Assembly: GCF_008709555.1 (NCBI RefSeq)
Contig: NZ_VYIJ01000005.1
Span: 1 to 64,000 of the forward strand
Reading direction: 5' to 3'
DNA length: 64,000 nucleotides
Source of the DNA: Thermoplasma sp.
GTDB taxonomy: Archaea; Thermoplasmatota; Thermoplasmata; Thermoplasmatales; Thermoplasmataceae
Shown piece after piece: positions 36,181 to 44,980 of the stretch. Position numbers and translations under genes: made by a program. Numbering within the stretch: the first letter of the stretch is position 1; the number at the start of each line of letters is the position of its first letter. The notes beneath the pieces were generated by a model, which saw nothing but the letters and a program-made list of their open reading frames with translations, was not told where the DNA came from and made no database searches.

Positions 36181-37106
36181 AATCTGCTCTTCTTCTGCTT
36201 TCCTACGGAAGCCCTGAGAGGATCGAGGAACTTGACGAGTACCTCAGAAACATATTCAATGGAAAGCCCGTTCCTGAAGCTGTAAGGGAGGAAAATTTCA
36301 GAAAGTATGAGATGTTCGGTGGCAGATCACCATCAAATAGCATAATAGCGAACATAGCGAGGAAGCTTCAGGAGAGGATCGGCAGCGATATGGACATAAT
36401 AGTGGCCTACAAACACTGGAAACCATCCATAGAGGATGCTGCCGGGAACCTCGGCCCATACGATAACGTCGTTGCCATACCACTCTTCTCCTTCTACTCG
36501 CAGAATGTTAAGGATTCCTATCTGAATCCGCTCGAGTCAGCTTTGAAGAGACACAATTTCTCTCCACGTCTGGAGTTCGTGAACGGCCTTGCTAACAGCG
36601 ATCTCTTTCTTCCAATGTGGGCCAACATAATATCGGAGGACGCCAGCTATGACTCGTTTTACCTGTTCGATGCGCACAGTCTGCCAGATCCGGAGAAAGA
36701 AGAGGATTACCTTTTCTGGCTCCGCTATTCCACCTATAAGATATCACAGATACTTGGCATAGCCCGATCTGATTTCGGTTTTCAGGGAGGCCACAAGGGC
36801 TGGCTAGGCCCAAGCGTGTACGATGTCCTCAACAAGATAGATGGCACCAGCATAACAGTTATACCCATATCTTTCCTCTACGACCATTTGGAGATACTTT
36901 ATGACCTGGACTACGAGTTCAGGAGGGCTGTCGAGGAGAGGGGAATGCGATACCACCGAGTACGTATGCCGAACGATTCTGCCATGATGGTTAACATAAT
37001 AGAGCGTGCAGCAAGATCAGCAATAACGCACCTCCGTGGCGAAAAGATCAATGGTCGGGTTATCGGGCAGCCAGCTGCACCGCATCAGAGAGAGGAACAC
37101 AGATAG
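36177..37106 (+). CDS. hemH: Ferrochelatase
   Basis: Inserts Fe(II) into a porphyrin. It is 309 aa, with the N-terminal LLLSYGSPE, the catalytic His in LFDAHSLPD (about residue 165), GFQGGHKGWLGPS, and the acidic segment FLYDHLEILYDLDYE typical of the active-site ridge. There is no C-terminal iron-sulfur cluster or membrane segment. Whether the substrate is protoporphyrin or coproporphyrin cannot be told; since hemE yields coproporphyrinogen, a coproporphyrin ferrochelatase is plausible. No oxidase gene lies in the operon. Confidence 0.9.
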   Translation: MKSALLLLSYGSPERIEELDEYLRNIFNGKPVPEAVREENFRKYEMFGGRSPSNSIIANIARKLQERIGSDMDIIVAYKHWKPSIEDAAGNLGPYDNVVAIPLFSFYSQNVKDSYLNPLESALKRHNFSPRLEFVNGLANSDLFLPMWANIISEDASYDSFYLFDAHSLPDPEKEEDYLFWLRYSTYKISQILGIARSDFGFQGGHKGWLGPSVYDVLNKIDGTSITVIPISFLYDHLEILYDLDYEFRRAVEERGMRYHRVRMPNDSAMMVNIIERAARSAITHLRGEKINGRVIGQPAAPHQREEHR

Positions 37107-37116
37107 GTTCCATGGG

Positions 37117-37142
37117 GCCTGACAGTACCAGATGCTTCAGGC
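37117..37142 (+). terminator. Hairpin after hemH
   Basis: GCCTGA (37117-37122) and TCAGGC (37137-37142), 6-bp stem with a 14-nt loop, followed about 15 nt later by a T run (ATTTTTAT). Possible end of the purC-hemE-hemH transcript. Confidence 0.35.
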
Positions 37143-37223
37143 TTCTCTGTATTTCACATTTTTATGGTCCGTATGGGGCTCATAAAGATATTTCTGATGC
37201 ATAGGCCAGAGAATCACAAAATA

Positions 37224-37232
37224 TTTATATTA
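37224..37232 (+). promoter_or_regulatory. TATA box of the dCMP deaminase gene
   Basis: TTTATATTA centred 24 nt before the GTG at 37252, supporting a leaderless message that begins with GTG. Confidence 0.55.
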
Positions 37233-37251
37233 TGTGTTTGGCTAACAAAGT

Positions 37252-37764
37252 GTGCAGAGCATAAGAAGGCCAACATGGGACGAGTATTTCATGCGGATGG
37301 CCTATCTTGCTGCATCTAGAACAAACTGTATACGCAGGAAGGTAGGCGCTGTCATAGTCAAGGACAGAAATGTACTTGCGACGGGATACAATGGACCACC
37401 AAGCGGTACGGCGCACTGTGATGTCGTGGGTTGCATACGCGAGGACTTGAAGGTACCTTCCGGTGAAAGGCATGAGCTATGCAGAGGTCTCCATGCAGAG
37501 CAGAATGCGATTATACAGGCCGCTGTACATGGCGTCAGCATAAAGGATTCAACGATATACGTAACCACACACCCCTGTGTGGTGTGCTCGAAGATGATCA
37601 TGAACGCGCAGATAAAGGAGATAGTCTACGCCGAGGGATATCCGGACGAGCTTGCAGAGCTCATGCTTCTTGAAAGCGATATCAAGGTGAGGAAATTCAC
37701 GCTGCCGGATCAGGAGGTAAAGGCTATGATAGGCGAGTTCTATTACCTTGAAGGCGAGGACTGA
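37252..37764 (+). CDS. dCMP deaminase / ComE-type deaminase
   Basis: Zinc-dependent deaminase of 170 aa converting dCMP to dUMP. Zinc ligands are in HAEQNAI (about residue 82) and PCVVCSKMI (about 108), the H-A-E and P-C-x-x-C motifs. The N-terminal [18 protein letters not shown] and the insertion with an extra Cys/His-containing loop ([10 protein letters not shown]) are typical of the dCMP deaminase subgroup. GTG is the start. Distance of 36 nt to tpiA allows cotranscription. Confidence 0.92.
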   Translation: MQSIRRPTWDEYFMRMAYLAASRTNCIRRKVGAVIVKDRNVLATGYNGPPSGTAHCDVVGCIREDLKVPSGERHELCRGLHAEQNAIIQAAVHGVSIKDSTIYVTTHPCVVCSKMIMNAQIKEIVYAEGYPDELAELMLLESDIKVRKFTLPDQEVKAMIGEFYYLEGED

Positions 37765-38454
<690 letters not shown>

Positions 38455-38463
38455 AGGGGCTGA

Positions 38464-39132
38464 ATGCCAAAGGAGAACGAGGAGCCCCTGGTCAAGATAC
38501 CTGAATTCGATGAGAGAAAATTTCTATTCGATGAGAAGGAGAGAGCAAAGTCAATAGTCGTTATATTCATAATAGGGGCTATAATCGGTTCAATATCTGG
38601 CTATCTTCAACTGATAGGCTACTGGTATCTATCACTCATACTCATCCTTGTGGTTCTCCTATTTTCAGAATATATATTAAAGGGGCTTGGCGTTCAGGTA
38701 TCTAAGAAGACGTCGCATCGCATTCTTCTGGTTGGCGAGTTCCTTCTTACGTGGCTCGTATTCTGGATCTTGGTTTTGAACCCTCCACTGAACCACGTTT
38801 CCGGTCCTGAAATAGCGAACCTGCAGATAGCAAGCAATGGAGTCTGGACATCGCTCGCAGAAAAGAGTGGTGTTTATGATGTACCGATTGGAAGCATAAG
38901 CCTCCGAGTTTACATGTATGCCTATTCCGGTGTGGTCTACTACAAGGTCATGGCATATGAGGCCGGATCCACGCCTGCGGTGATACCATCCCATCTCAAC
39001 AATAACTATGTATACTTCAATCTGACGGATCTGAATTATGATAGCACTTACTACGTTCAGGTTTACGGGAGCACGGTCGTAAATGGATCGAACTTGACCT
39101 CTCAGGTATCCTACACACTCTACGCAACCTGA
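38464..39132 (+). CDS. Membrane protein with C-terminal extracellular domain
   Basis: Not recognised. The 222-aa protein has a charged N-terminal stretch of about 35 residues, three hydrophobic helices (about residues 36-57, 60-80 and 88-108), and a C-terminal domain of about 110 residues with beta-strand pattern and sequons (NLT, NGS), resembling an immunoglobulin/fibronectin-like fold. It follows tpiA by 9 nt. It may be part of the surface-protein machinery; no motif proves this. Confidence 0.65.
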   Translation: MPKENEEPLVKIPEFDERKFLFDEKERAKSIVVIFIIGAIIGSISGYLQLIGYWYLSLILILVVLLFSEYILKGLGVQVSKKTSHRILLVGEFLLTWLVFWILVLNPPLNHVSGPEIANLQIASNGVWTSLAEKSGVYDVPIGSISLRVYMYAYSGVVYYKVMAYEAGSTPAVIPSHLNNNYVYFNLTDLNYDSTYYVQVYGSTVVNGSNLTSQVSYTLYAT

Positions 39133-39149
39133 TCTTCATTATCGGGTTG
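39125..39149. terminator. Hairpin across the stop of the membrane-protein gene
   Basis: CAACCTGAT (39125-39133) pairs with ATCGGGTTG (39141-39149) over 9 bp with one G-U pair and a 7-nt loop. The stop codon TGA (39130-39132) sits inside the first arm. Confidence 0.5.
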
Positions 39150-39249
39150 TTGTTCATAGAGTATACCGATCTGCACTCTATATTTTCTGACCATGCCCGT
39201 GAAAAAATATCTGTACCCCAAGGAATCATCCTTAAAGGTAAGGCGTGGT

Positions 39250-39960
39250 TCAGAGAATTAGAAAATACTTCGTCCTCTTAAGATATCTGTCAATTCCAGA
39301 CCCATACTGTGCTGCCTTCTTGCCGTATCCGTAGATCATATCGGGCAGACCAGAAATACGCGCAACATCCCTGATCATGGCTTTTCCTGTGCCATCTCTA
39401 ATATGCTGATCCGGCCCAAAGGATCTCGCTATGCTTGTTATTCTGTCATCAAGATATGGTGTTATCAGATCCTTTCTGTAATACTTAGCCATTTTCTTCT
39501 CTCTGGGCAGCGTCCTCTGAAGGAGCTTCGCAACCTGTTCAGAATTGCTCCTGGATTCTATTGCCTTTCTGTAGCCGTAGAAAAATTCATCCGCGCCCTG
39601 GCCAGTTATCACGGTATCATCATCGACGGTGGACATTATTATCGAGAGAATAAGTTCATATCCGATCTCTGATCTTGTGATCGTTTCATCGATCTCCTTC
39701 AGCAGGCGCAGGTGGGACTCTATATCTATTTTCTCAAGTGAAATTATTCTTATGCTGAAGTCCAATGCCTTCGATACCTGTTGGGATCTTCTTACATCAT
39801 GCGAATCGTTGAAACCAGCGGTGTACCCTTTGAGCCTGTATCCGGAAAGATGCATTATGAGGGTGCTGTCCAGGCCTCCAGAGAAACCGAGCGATCCATG
39901 CTGCGGGATAACCTCGCTAAGAACATCGCGGATCTGTGCTATGGCCTCACTGTAATCCAC
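39250..39960 (-). CDS. Asparagine-synthase-like PP-loop protein, lacking the amidotransferase domain
   Basis: A 236-aa protein comprising only the ATP-pyrophosphatase half of class B asparagine synthetase: PP-loop LGFSGGLDSTLIMH (about residues 22-35) and the VITGQGADEFFYGYRK segment that matches the Asn-synthase G-x-G-A-D-E motif. The N-terminal glutamine amidotransferase (Ntn) domain is absent, so it would need ammonia or a separate glutaminase, or activates a different carboxylate. It is divergent from the next gene by about 48 nt and stands alone. Confidence 0.8.
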   Translation of the reverse strand: MDYSEAIAQIRDVLSEVIPQHGSLGFSGGLDSTLIMHLSGYRLKGYTAGFNDSHDVRRSQQVSKALDFSIRIISLEKIDIESHLRLLKEIDETITRSEIGYELILSIIMSTVDDDTVITGQGADEFFYGYRKAIESRSNSEQVAKLLQRTLPREKKMAKYYRKDLITPYLDDRITSIARSFGPDQHIRDGTGKAMIRDVARISGLPDMIYGYGKKAAQYGSGIDRYLKRTKYFLIL

Positions 39961-39980
39961 GCTGGCAAATTATGGACATA

Positions 39981-39989
39981 GTTATATAG
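39981..39989 (+). promoter_or_regulatory. TATA box of the PIN-ATPase-KH gene
   Basis: GTTATATAG centred 24 nt before the GTG at 40009. Confidence 0.55.
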
Positions 39990-40008
39990 TTACCTATAAT
40001 GTAGCAAT

Positions 40009-41790
40009 GTGAATTACGTTCCAGATACATCGGTCATAGTGGACGGCCGCTTCACTCAGTACATACAGGACAAGGAAGAGGCAAACGTGATCCTGCCAGA
40101 GGCGATGCTCTCCGAGGTGGAACACCAGGCAAACGAGGGACGCGCCATAGGTTTCGCTGCTCTTGAAGAGCTGAAGAAGCTGCGGGCGCTTGAAAGGGAA
40201 GGCAAAATAAGCATTGAGATTGTTGGTGAAAGGCCCAGGGAATGGCAGATAAAGAGAGCAAAGAGCGGGGAGATCGATGAGATGATCAGGAGTGTGGCGC
40301 TACAGTACGATGCCATTCTTGTCACGGGCGACAATATACAGCGGGATGTCGCCATAATCAAGGGCATAAATGTTGATTATCTCCCCCCACCGGAAAAGAT
40401 AGTGAAGAACATAGAGGAGTTCTTCGATGATACGACTATGAGCGTGCATTTGAAGGCTGGTACCAACCCCGTCCTCAAGGATGGGAAGCCGGGAAGCATA
40501 AAGTACCGGAGGCTCGATTATATCCTCAACCGGTCTGATCTTGAAAGCATAGCAAGCAACATAGTGAAGCGGGGCAAGCTTGAGGCTGATTCCTTCATAG
40601 AGATGGATGCGCAGGGCGCCACAGTCGTGCAGCTAAAAAACATTAGGATAGTCATAACCAGGCCCCCGTTTTCAGATGATCTTGAGATAACTGCTGTTAG
40701 GCCCGTCGTAAAACTTGGCATAGACTACTACGATCTCGACGACAGGATAAAGGAGAGGCTGGAGAGCTCTGCGAGTGGCATTCTCGTCGCCGGTTCTCCG
40801 GGTGCTGGAAAGAGCACGTTCGTTCAGGCCCTGGCCGAGTTCTTCAACGCCCGCGGAAAGATAGTTAAGACCATGGAGAGGCCGAGGGATCTGGACGTAT
40901 CGAAGGAGATAACGCAGTATACGGAGCTGGAAGGATCCATGGAAATGACGGGCGACATACTATTGCTTGTTCGCCCGGATTACACCATATTCGATGAGAT
41001 GCGCGTCACAAACGACTTCAAGGTTTACGCCGATCTCAGGCTTGCCGGTGTTGGCATGGTCGGTGTGGTCCATGCCACAAGAGCAATAGATGCACTGCAG
41101 AGGTTCATAGGAAGAATCGAACTGGGTCTGATCCCGCAGATAATAGACACGATAATATATATCAACAACGGACAGGTGGCGCAGGTCCTTAGCACGCAGT
41201 ATACGGTCAAGATACCATACGGTATGACCCAGGAGGATCTTGCCAGGCCAGTCATCGTTGTATCGGATCTCATATCAGGAAAGGATCTCTACGAGATATA
41301 CAGCTTTGGAGAACAGGTCGTGGTCGTTCCTGTGAAGGAGAGGAAAGAATCGTCGATCTCCAAGCTGGCTGTGGACAGGATAGAGGACTACATAAAGCGC
41401 ATCATAAGGAACGATGATGTTGAGGTCAAGATGGTTGGCGACAGCAGGGCCATAGTTAGAGTGGATCCCAAATACATCCCGAAGCTCATTGGCCGAAGCG
41501 GTAAGAACATCACTGAGATAGAGAGGAAGCTTGGCATAAAGATAGACGTGGAGGAGTCAGGTTCTTCAGCTGAGAGGCAAAAAGCCGGTGTGGAGATAAA
41601 GAATAAGATAATTTACATCGATGTGGGTCATCCAAACAAGCATGTGCGCATATACCTGGGGGAGGTGCCGATACTTCAGGCCCTGTCATCATCCAAGGGC
41701 ATAGTGAGGATAAAGCTGAGCACTGAGATAGGTAATGCAATATACAACCATATAAAGAACGGAGGAGACATATTCTACTCAATAGACTAA
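40009..41790 (+). CDS. PIN domain - VirB11-like ATPase - KH domain protein (COG1855 type)
   Basis: A 593-aa three-part protein. Residues 1-130: PIN ribonuclease domain starting [13 protein letters not shown], with conserved acidic residues (Asp of PDTS, Glu of EVEH, and Asp in VTGDN). Residues about 240-420: P-loop ATPase of the type II/IV secretion family, Walker [11 protein letters not shown] and a Walker B region with DYTIFDEM. Residues about 480-530: KH RNA-binding domain ([20 protein letters not shown]). The family is nearly universal in archaea but its role is not established; the parts suggest an ATP-driven RNA-processing or ribosome-related nuclease. It begins with GTG and is followed after 1 nt by a helix-turn-helix gene. 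Confidence 0.92.
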   Translation: MNYVPDTSVIVDGRFTQYIQDKEEANVILPEAMLSEVEHQANEGRAIGFAALEELKKLRALEREGKISIEIVGERPREWQIKRAKSGEIDEMIRSVALQYDAILVTGDNIQRDVAIIKGINVDYLPPPEKIVKNIEEFFDDTTMSVHLKAGTNPVLKDGKPGSIKYRRLDYILNRSDLESIASNIVKRGKLEADSFIEMDAQGATVVQLKNIRIVITRPPFSDDLEITAVRPVVKLGIDYYDLDDRIKERLESSASGILVAGSPGAGKSTFVQALAEFFNARGKIVKTMERPRDLDVSKEITQYTELEGSMEMTGDILLLVRPDYTIFDEMRVTNDFKVYADLRLAGVGMVGVVHATRAIDALQRFIGRIELGLIPQIIDTIIYINNGQVAQVLSTQYTVKIPYGMTQEDLARPVIVVSDLISGKDLYEIYSFGEQVVVVPVKERKESSISKLAVDRIEDYIKRIIRNDDVEVKMVGDSRAIVRVDPKYIPKLIGRSGKNITEIERKLGIKIDVEESGSSAERQKAGVEIKNKIIYIDVGHPNKHVRIYLGEVPILQALSSSKGIVRIKLSTEIGNAIYNHIKNGGDIFYSID

Positions 41791-41791
41791 C

Positions 41792-42298
41792 ATGAACGAA
41801 TACGAGAAGGAGATAGAAGAGCTGATAAATGATTACGATCTTCTGCGTGTGCTGAAGCATTTCACAGTAGCGCATGTGGATTACGCCAAGAACATAACCA
41901 GATATACAGAGATACCGCAGATGAGGGTGCGTGAATACCTGAAACGGCTGAAGGATATGGGCCTCCTGGACTATTATACGAACACATCAATAAAGAGGAC
42001 TGAGGCGAAGCTAAAGAAGAGCGCCGAGGTGCACAAGCATCATACGTATTTCCAGATAAACAAGAAGGCTGAGGCTGTGCTTAAGGAGATAACCCCAAAG
42101 CTCTACGCTCGTTATCTGAAACCGGAAGATCTGGCTATGCTTTGCAGTAGAAAGGAGAGAAAGGGTAATCCCGGTGCCTGCGATAAGATATTTCGCATGG
42201 GATTGATCGATAAATGCTACGACCTCACCGATCTGGGCAGGGAAGTGTTCGATACGGCCAGGAAGATGCAGATACTGCACTGCGACGATAGAAACTAG
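41792..42298 (+). CDS. Winged helix-turn-helix protein, DUF2250-like
   Basis: A 168-aa archaeal protein. Residues 15-75 form a winged helix (DYDLLRVLKHF then TRYTEIPQMRVREYLKRLKD), probably DNA- or RNA-binding. The C-terminal part has three cysteines (LCSRKE, GACDK, DKCYD) and a second helical module, DLTDLGREVFDTARK. It lies 1 nt after the PIN-ATPase-KH gene, so the two are coupled. I recall this as DUF2250, moderately sure. Its stop overlaps the convergent methylase gene by 4 nt. Confidence 0.75.
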   Translation: MNEYEKEIEELINDYDLLRVLKHFTVAHVDYAKNITRYTEIPQMRVREYLKRLKDMGLLDYYTNTSIKRTEAKLKKSAEVHKHHTYFQINKKAEAVLKEITPKLYARYLKPEDLAMLCSRKERKGNPGACDKIFRMGLIDKCYDLTDLGREVFDTARKMQILHCDDRN

Positions 42299-43344
42299 TT
42301 CTTCTGGAAAAGGAATATGTACTCATGTTTGAACACATAGAACCCTCCAGAAAGTGCGCGGTAACGCCAGAGCGCCTCTGAACCGGCCTTGGCCCTTGTG
42401 AATTCGAAGTTCTTCACTATGGTGCTCTTGAGCCTGAAGCCCATATCCATGACGGCCTGCATCGCGTAAAAGCCAAGCGGTATCCACTCTCCCCTTCTGT
42501 ACTTGTCACCTATGACCATGGCCATGAACCTGCCATCCTCCAGATAATCCATAAAGTTCTTCACCACTCTGGATAGCATTTTTATGAAGTCCTCAACGCT
42601 CCTGGCATTGGAGAGGTCATCAGGATCGTCCGAGAATCTTATTATGTCATGGTATGGAGGATGAAGTATAACCATGCTGAACTCGTCGATGCCGTTCTCG
42701 TCCATTATACCCTTTATATCAACGGTCATCGAATTTCCAGTGTAAAGTCGCGTTATCCCTTCCCCCTGGATCCTTTCTATTATATCCTCAGATTTTCTTA
42801 CCACATCGTGGTTTATCTCTACCCCAACAGCATTTCTTCCAAGCTTCTTCGCCTCTATGAGGGTCGTACCGCTGCCGCTGAATGGATCCAAGACCCATTC
42901 ATCTCTTTTCGTATACCTGATCAGCATCTGCCTGGGTATCTGCGGTACGAAGTTTCCCCAGTACCATCCCAGTTTCGATCCGCTGTAATCCCTCTCCTTG
43001 AACAACCACAGACTGTCGGTTATCACATCATCATACTCTCTCCACCTTGAAAGATCTATTTCGCTGTAAGGAAGTTTTCTTGGCCTGAAAACCATCCTGT
43101 AGATCTCCTCGGCATAATGCGTAGCACGTTCAGTGGTCTTTGACTTCTCTATCTTACCGATGATCTGATAGAAAGCCTCTTCGTTCAAAGTAACGACATG
43201 CCCTTTAGCATCCTCTCCGTTTACGCAGGATAGAAGATAACCGGCAACATTGCGCACGGTCTCCATGTCCGGCGCCGATCTTATACCATCCACAGCTTTT
43301 TCAATGACACCGAGGGGTATTCGTACTTCGCCCATTGACAACAT
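42295..43344 (-). CDS. DNA methyltransferase-like protein with HPPY motif
   Basis: SAM-dependent methyltransferase of the N4/N6 amino-methylase superfamily, about 349 aa. The SAM-binding motif LDPFSGSGTTLIEAKKLG (about residue 160) comes before the catalytic segment ILHPPYHDIIRF (about 222), where most family members have D/N/S-PP-Y. There is no restriction enzyme next to it. ATG at 43344 is preferred, because an AT-rich element at 43361-43370 lies about 22 nt upstream; 43350 and 43335 are alternatives. Substrate could be DNA or structured RNA, given the odd first residue of motif IV. Confidence 0.8.
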   Translation of the reverse strand: MLSMGEVRIPLGVIEKAVDGIRSAPDMETVRNVAGYLLSCVNGEDAKGHVVTLNEEAFYQIIGKIEKSKTTERATHYAEEIYRMVFRPRKLPYSEIDLSRWREYDDVITDSLWLFKERDYSGSKLGWYWGNFVPQIPRQMLIRYTKRDEWVLDPFSGSGTTLIEAKKLGRNAVGVEINHDVVRKSEDIIERIQGEGITRLYTGNSMTVDIKGIMDENGIDEFSMVILHPPYHDIIRFSDDPDDLSNARSVEDFIKMLSRVVKNFMDYLEDGRFMAMVIGDKYRRGEWIPLGFYAMQAVMDMGFRLKSTIVKNFEFTRAKAGSEALWRYRALSGGFYVFKHEYIFLFQKN

Positions 43345-43865
43345 CAGCATGTTATGAGATTTAATTTTTCTGTGGATCAAATGCCGTTGGTATTTCGTTG
43401 TATTCGTTTGAATTTGGAGCCATCATTCATTATCGATCCGAGGAGAAAAGCAATAATGATCAATGCCATAGAAGCCATAATTAGCTTTCACGGTGTTATT
43501 ATCCATACAATCACCTCTCTCCTATTCTTGATAGATATTCTGGTAGCGATCTCGATCTCGCTGCGTGCTTCTGAAAGGGAAAATAGAATTCAGGTGAAAT
43601 TTAAGCCTGTCACTATGAAATCCCATGCAAAGTGTACCAAGCTCATTCTTCCGTATAGGCTCGGTCCTATTACAAGAAGGAATTGTCAACGTATATTGAG
43701 GGGGCATAAATATTGGATTTTCGTGAGTTAGATGCATTATTTTCCATGAAGATGTTTTTGACCATATCAGCGCATGAAATCTAATATTGACGATATTAAA
43801 TTTAAGTTGAGGGGGCGATCATAGTCCATGCGCATACTCGCGCTATCCAGATAATCAAGAAGATA
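43345..43865. other. 521-base intergenic region without a recognised gene
   Basis: Lies between the methylase gene and the 3' end of tRNA-Ile. Open frames here (43354-43731 plus, 43522-43737 minus) have no plausible protein character. TTGAGGGGGC occurs twice (43696-43705 and 43807-43816), the second after an AT-rich ATTAAATTTA. No tRNA or known RNA was found on either strand. Confidence 0.45.
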
Positions 43866-43940
43866 TGGGGTTGACCGGATTCGAACCGGTGACCTCTCGG
43901 TTATCAGCCGAGTGCTATAGCCTGTCTAAGCTACAACCCC
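43866..43940 (-). tRNA. tRNA-Ile (GAU)
   Basis: A 75-nt cloverleaf: acceptor stem GGGGTTG/CAACCCC with discriminator A, D arm with GG in the loop, anticodon stem CTCGG/CCGAG around loop CTGATAA (anticodon GAU), variable loop AGGTC, T arm ACCGG-TTCGAAT-CCGGT. No intron. The CCA end is not encoded. The D stem is only 3 firm pairs. Confidence 0.95.
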
Positions 43941-44012
43941 GCAGCTCCGTAATTTGTTCCACACATAATATTTTTTCCCTGTATGCTGTGGCATCACGCC
44001 ACAGAGTACGAT

Positions 44013-44360
44013 CTAAACAGCATTGGCTAGATACTCTATAAGTGGCAGCAACCTCCTCCGGATCTCGCGGCCCATTTCTGTCAGTTCGTATGTTACGATA
44101 TCACCATCATGCCTCTCGATCAGACCTGCGCCGACCATCTCGTGTAGCCTTGCAGATAGCATGGTGCTGCTGATACCCGGTATCGCCTTCAGGAGGTCGT
44201 TGAAGTTCTTCCTTGTATTATCATTCCCCAATACAGAAAGTATGAAGATGGCATATTTCTTGCCCATTACATGGAGAACAGGCGTGGCAGGATCAATGCA
44301 TATCTCGCCATCTTCAGTCCTTATCATGCAGGAAAGCGTTCTTTCCCCGTTCACGATCAT
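44013..44360 (-). CDS. HxlR-type winged helix regulator
   Basis: A 115-aa transcription factor. The segment VMGKKYAIFILSVL followed by FNDLLKAIPGISSTMLSARL and MVGAGLIERH is the HxlR pattern (I cite sections of it). A Cys near residue 11 and another at 21 (SCMIRTEDGEICID) could sense redox or metal, as in other HxlR proteins. It overlaps the 3' end of the DNA glycosylase gene; the ATG at 44327 would give a shorter overlap of 14 nt and is an alternative start. It is the last gene of the S6e - aIF2-gamma unit or has its own promoter inside the glycosylase gene. Confidence 0.8.
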   Translation of the reverse strand: MIVNGERTLSCMIRTEDGEICIDPATPVLHVMGKKYAIFILSVLGNDNTRKNFNDLLKAIPGISSTMLSARLHEMVGAGLIERHDGDIVTYELTEMGREIRRRLLPLIEYLANAV

Positions 44361-44976
44361 AATATCTGCATTTGCTATTTAAAGGACACCCATCGCATTC
44401 AGGGATCTTTTTACAGTGATCCTTGGAGATCTGCACGATCATGGCGTGCAGGTTCTTCAGGCGGTCCACATCCTTTATCTCCGCTTCAACAGATTCCCTG
44501 ATGCCCTTTCCAGGTATCCCATAGCACCTCTCCAGAAACCTGATTGTGTATTTATCCACGACGAAGACTGGAAAATCAAGCGCGTAAAGAAGAATGGAAT
44601 CAAGAGTCTCCCGCCCGATCCCCTTCATGGATGAAAAGAAGGATTCTGCGACACCGGCGTCTCGTATATTCTCCAAACCGCCAAACCGGTCTATCACCGA
44701 TCTGGACAGAGAGATCAGGCGTTCAGCCTTCTGGTTGTAGAACCCTGATGATCTTATGATCTCAGCAAGATCCTTCACATCACATCTGGATATTTCAGCC
44801 AGGCTGTTAAGATGTCTTTCCTTAAGGCTTTTCATTGCCTTTTCGACATTTTTCCAGGAGGTGTTCTGTGTAAGTATGGCACCAATGACCACCTCATCCT
44901 TTGAATCAGCGGGCCACCAGTGCAGGTCACCGTATATTCGGAAAAGGTCATCGTATACAGTGCTGTATATGCCCAT
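44314..44976 (-). CDS. HhH-GPD DNA glycosylase with iron-sulfur cluster (COG2231/MagIII-like)
   Basis: A 220-aa base-excision repair glycosylase. WWPADSKDEVVIGAILTQNT matches the COG2231/MagIII group rather than classical endonuclease III. The helix-hairpin-helix MKGIGRETLDSI lacks the lyase Lys of Nth (Glu follows Arg), while the catalytic Asp is kept in VVDKYTIRFL, so a monofunctional glycosylase for alkylated or deaminated bases is likely. The C-terminal cysteines C-x5-C-x2-C-x5-C would bind a [4Fe-4S] cluster; the first spacing is one shorter than usual. It starts 4 nt after the aIF2-gamma stop, in the same operon. Confidence 0.88.
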   Translation of the reverse strand: MGIYSTVYDDLFRIYGDLHWWPADSKDEVVIGAILTQNTSWKNVEKAMKSLKERHLNSLAEISRCDVKDLAEIIRSSGFYNQKAERLISLSRSVIDRFGGLENIRDAGVAESFFSSMKGIGRETLDSILLYALDFPVFVVDKYTIRFLERCYGIPGKGIRESVEAEIKDVDRLKNLHAMIVQISKDHCKKIPECDGCPLNSKCRYYDRERGKNAFLHDKD

Positions 44977-44980
44977 TGCT

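Noticed and set aside
43354-43731. 125-aa plus-strand frame next to the methylase gene
   Set aside because: No family resemblance or start signal; it overlaps the methylase promoter.
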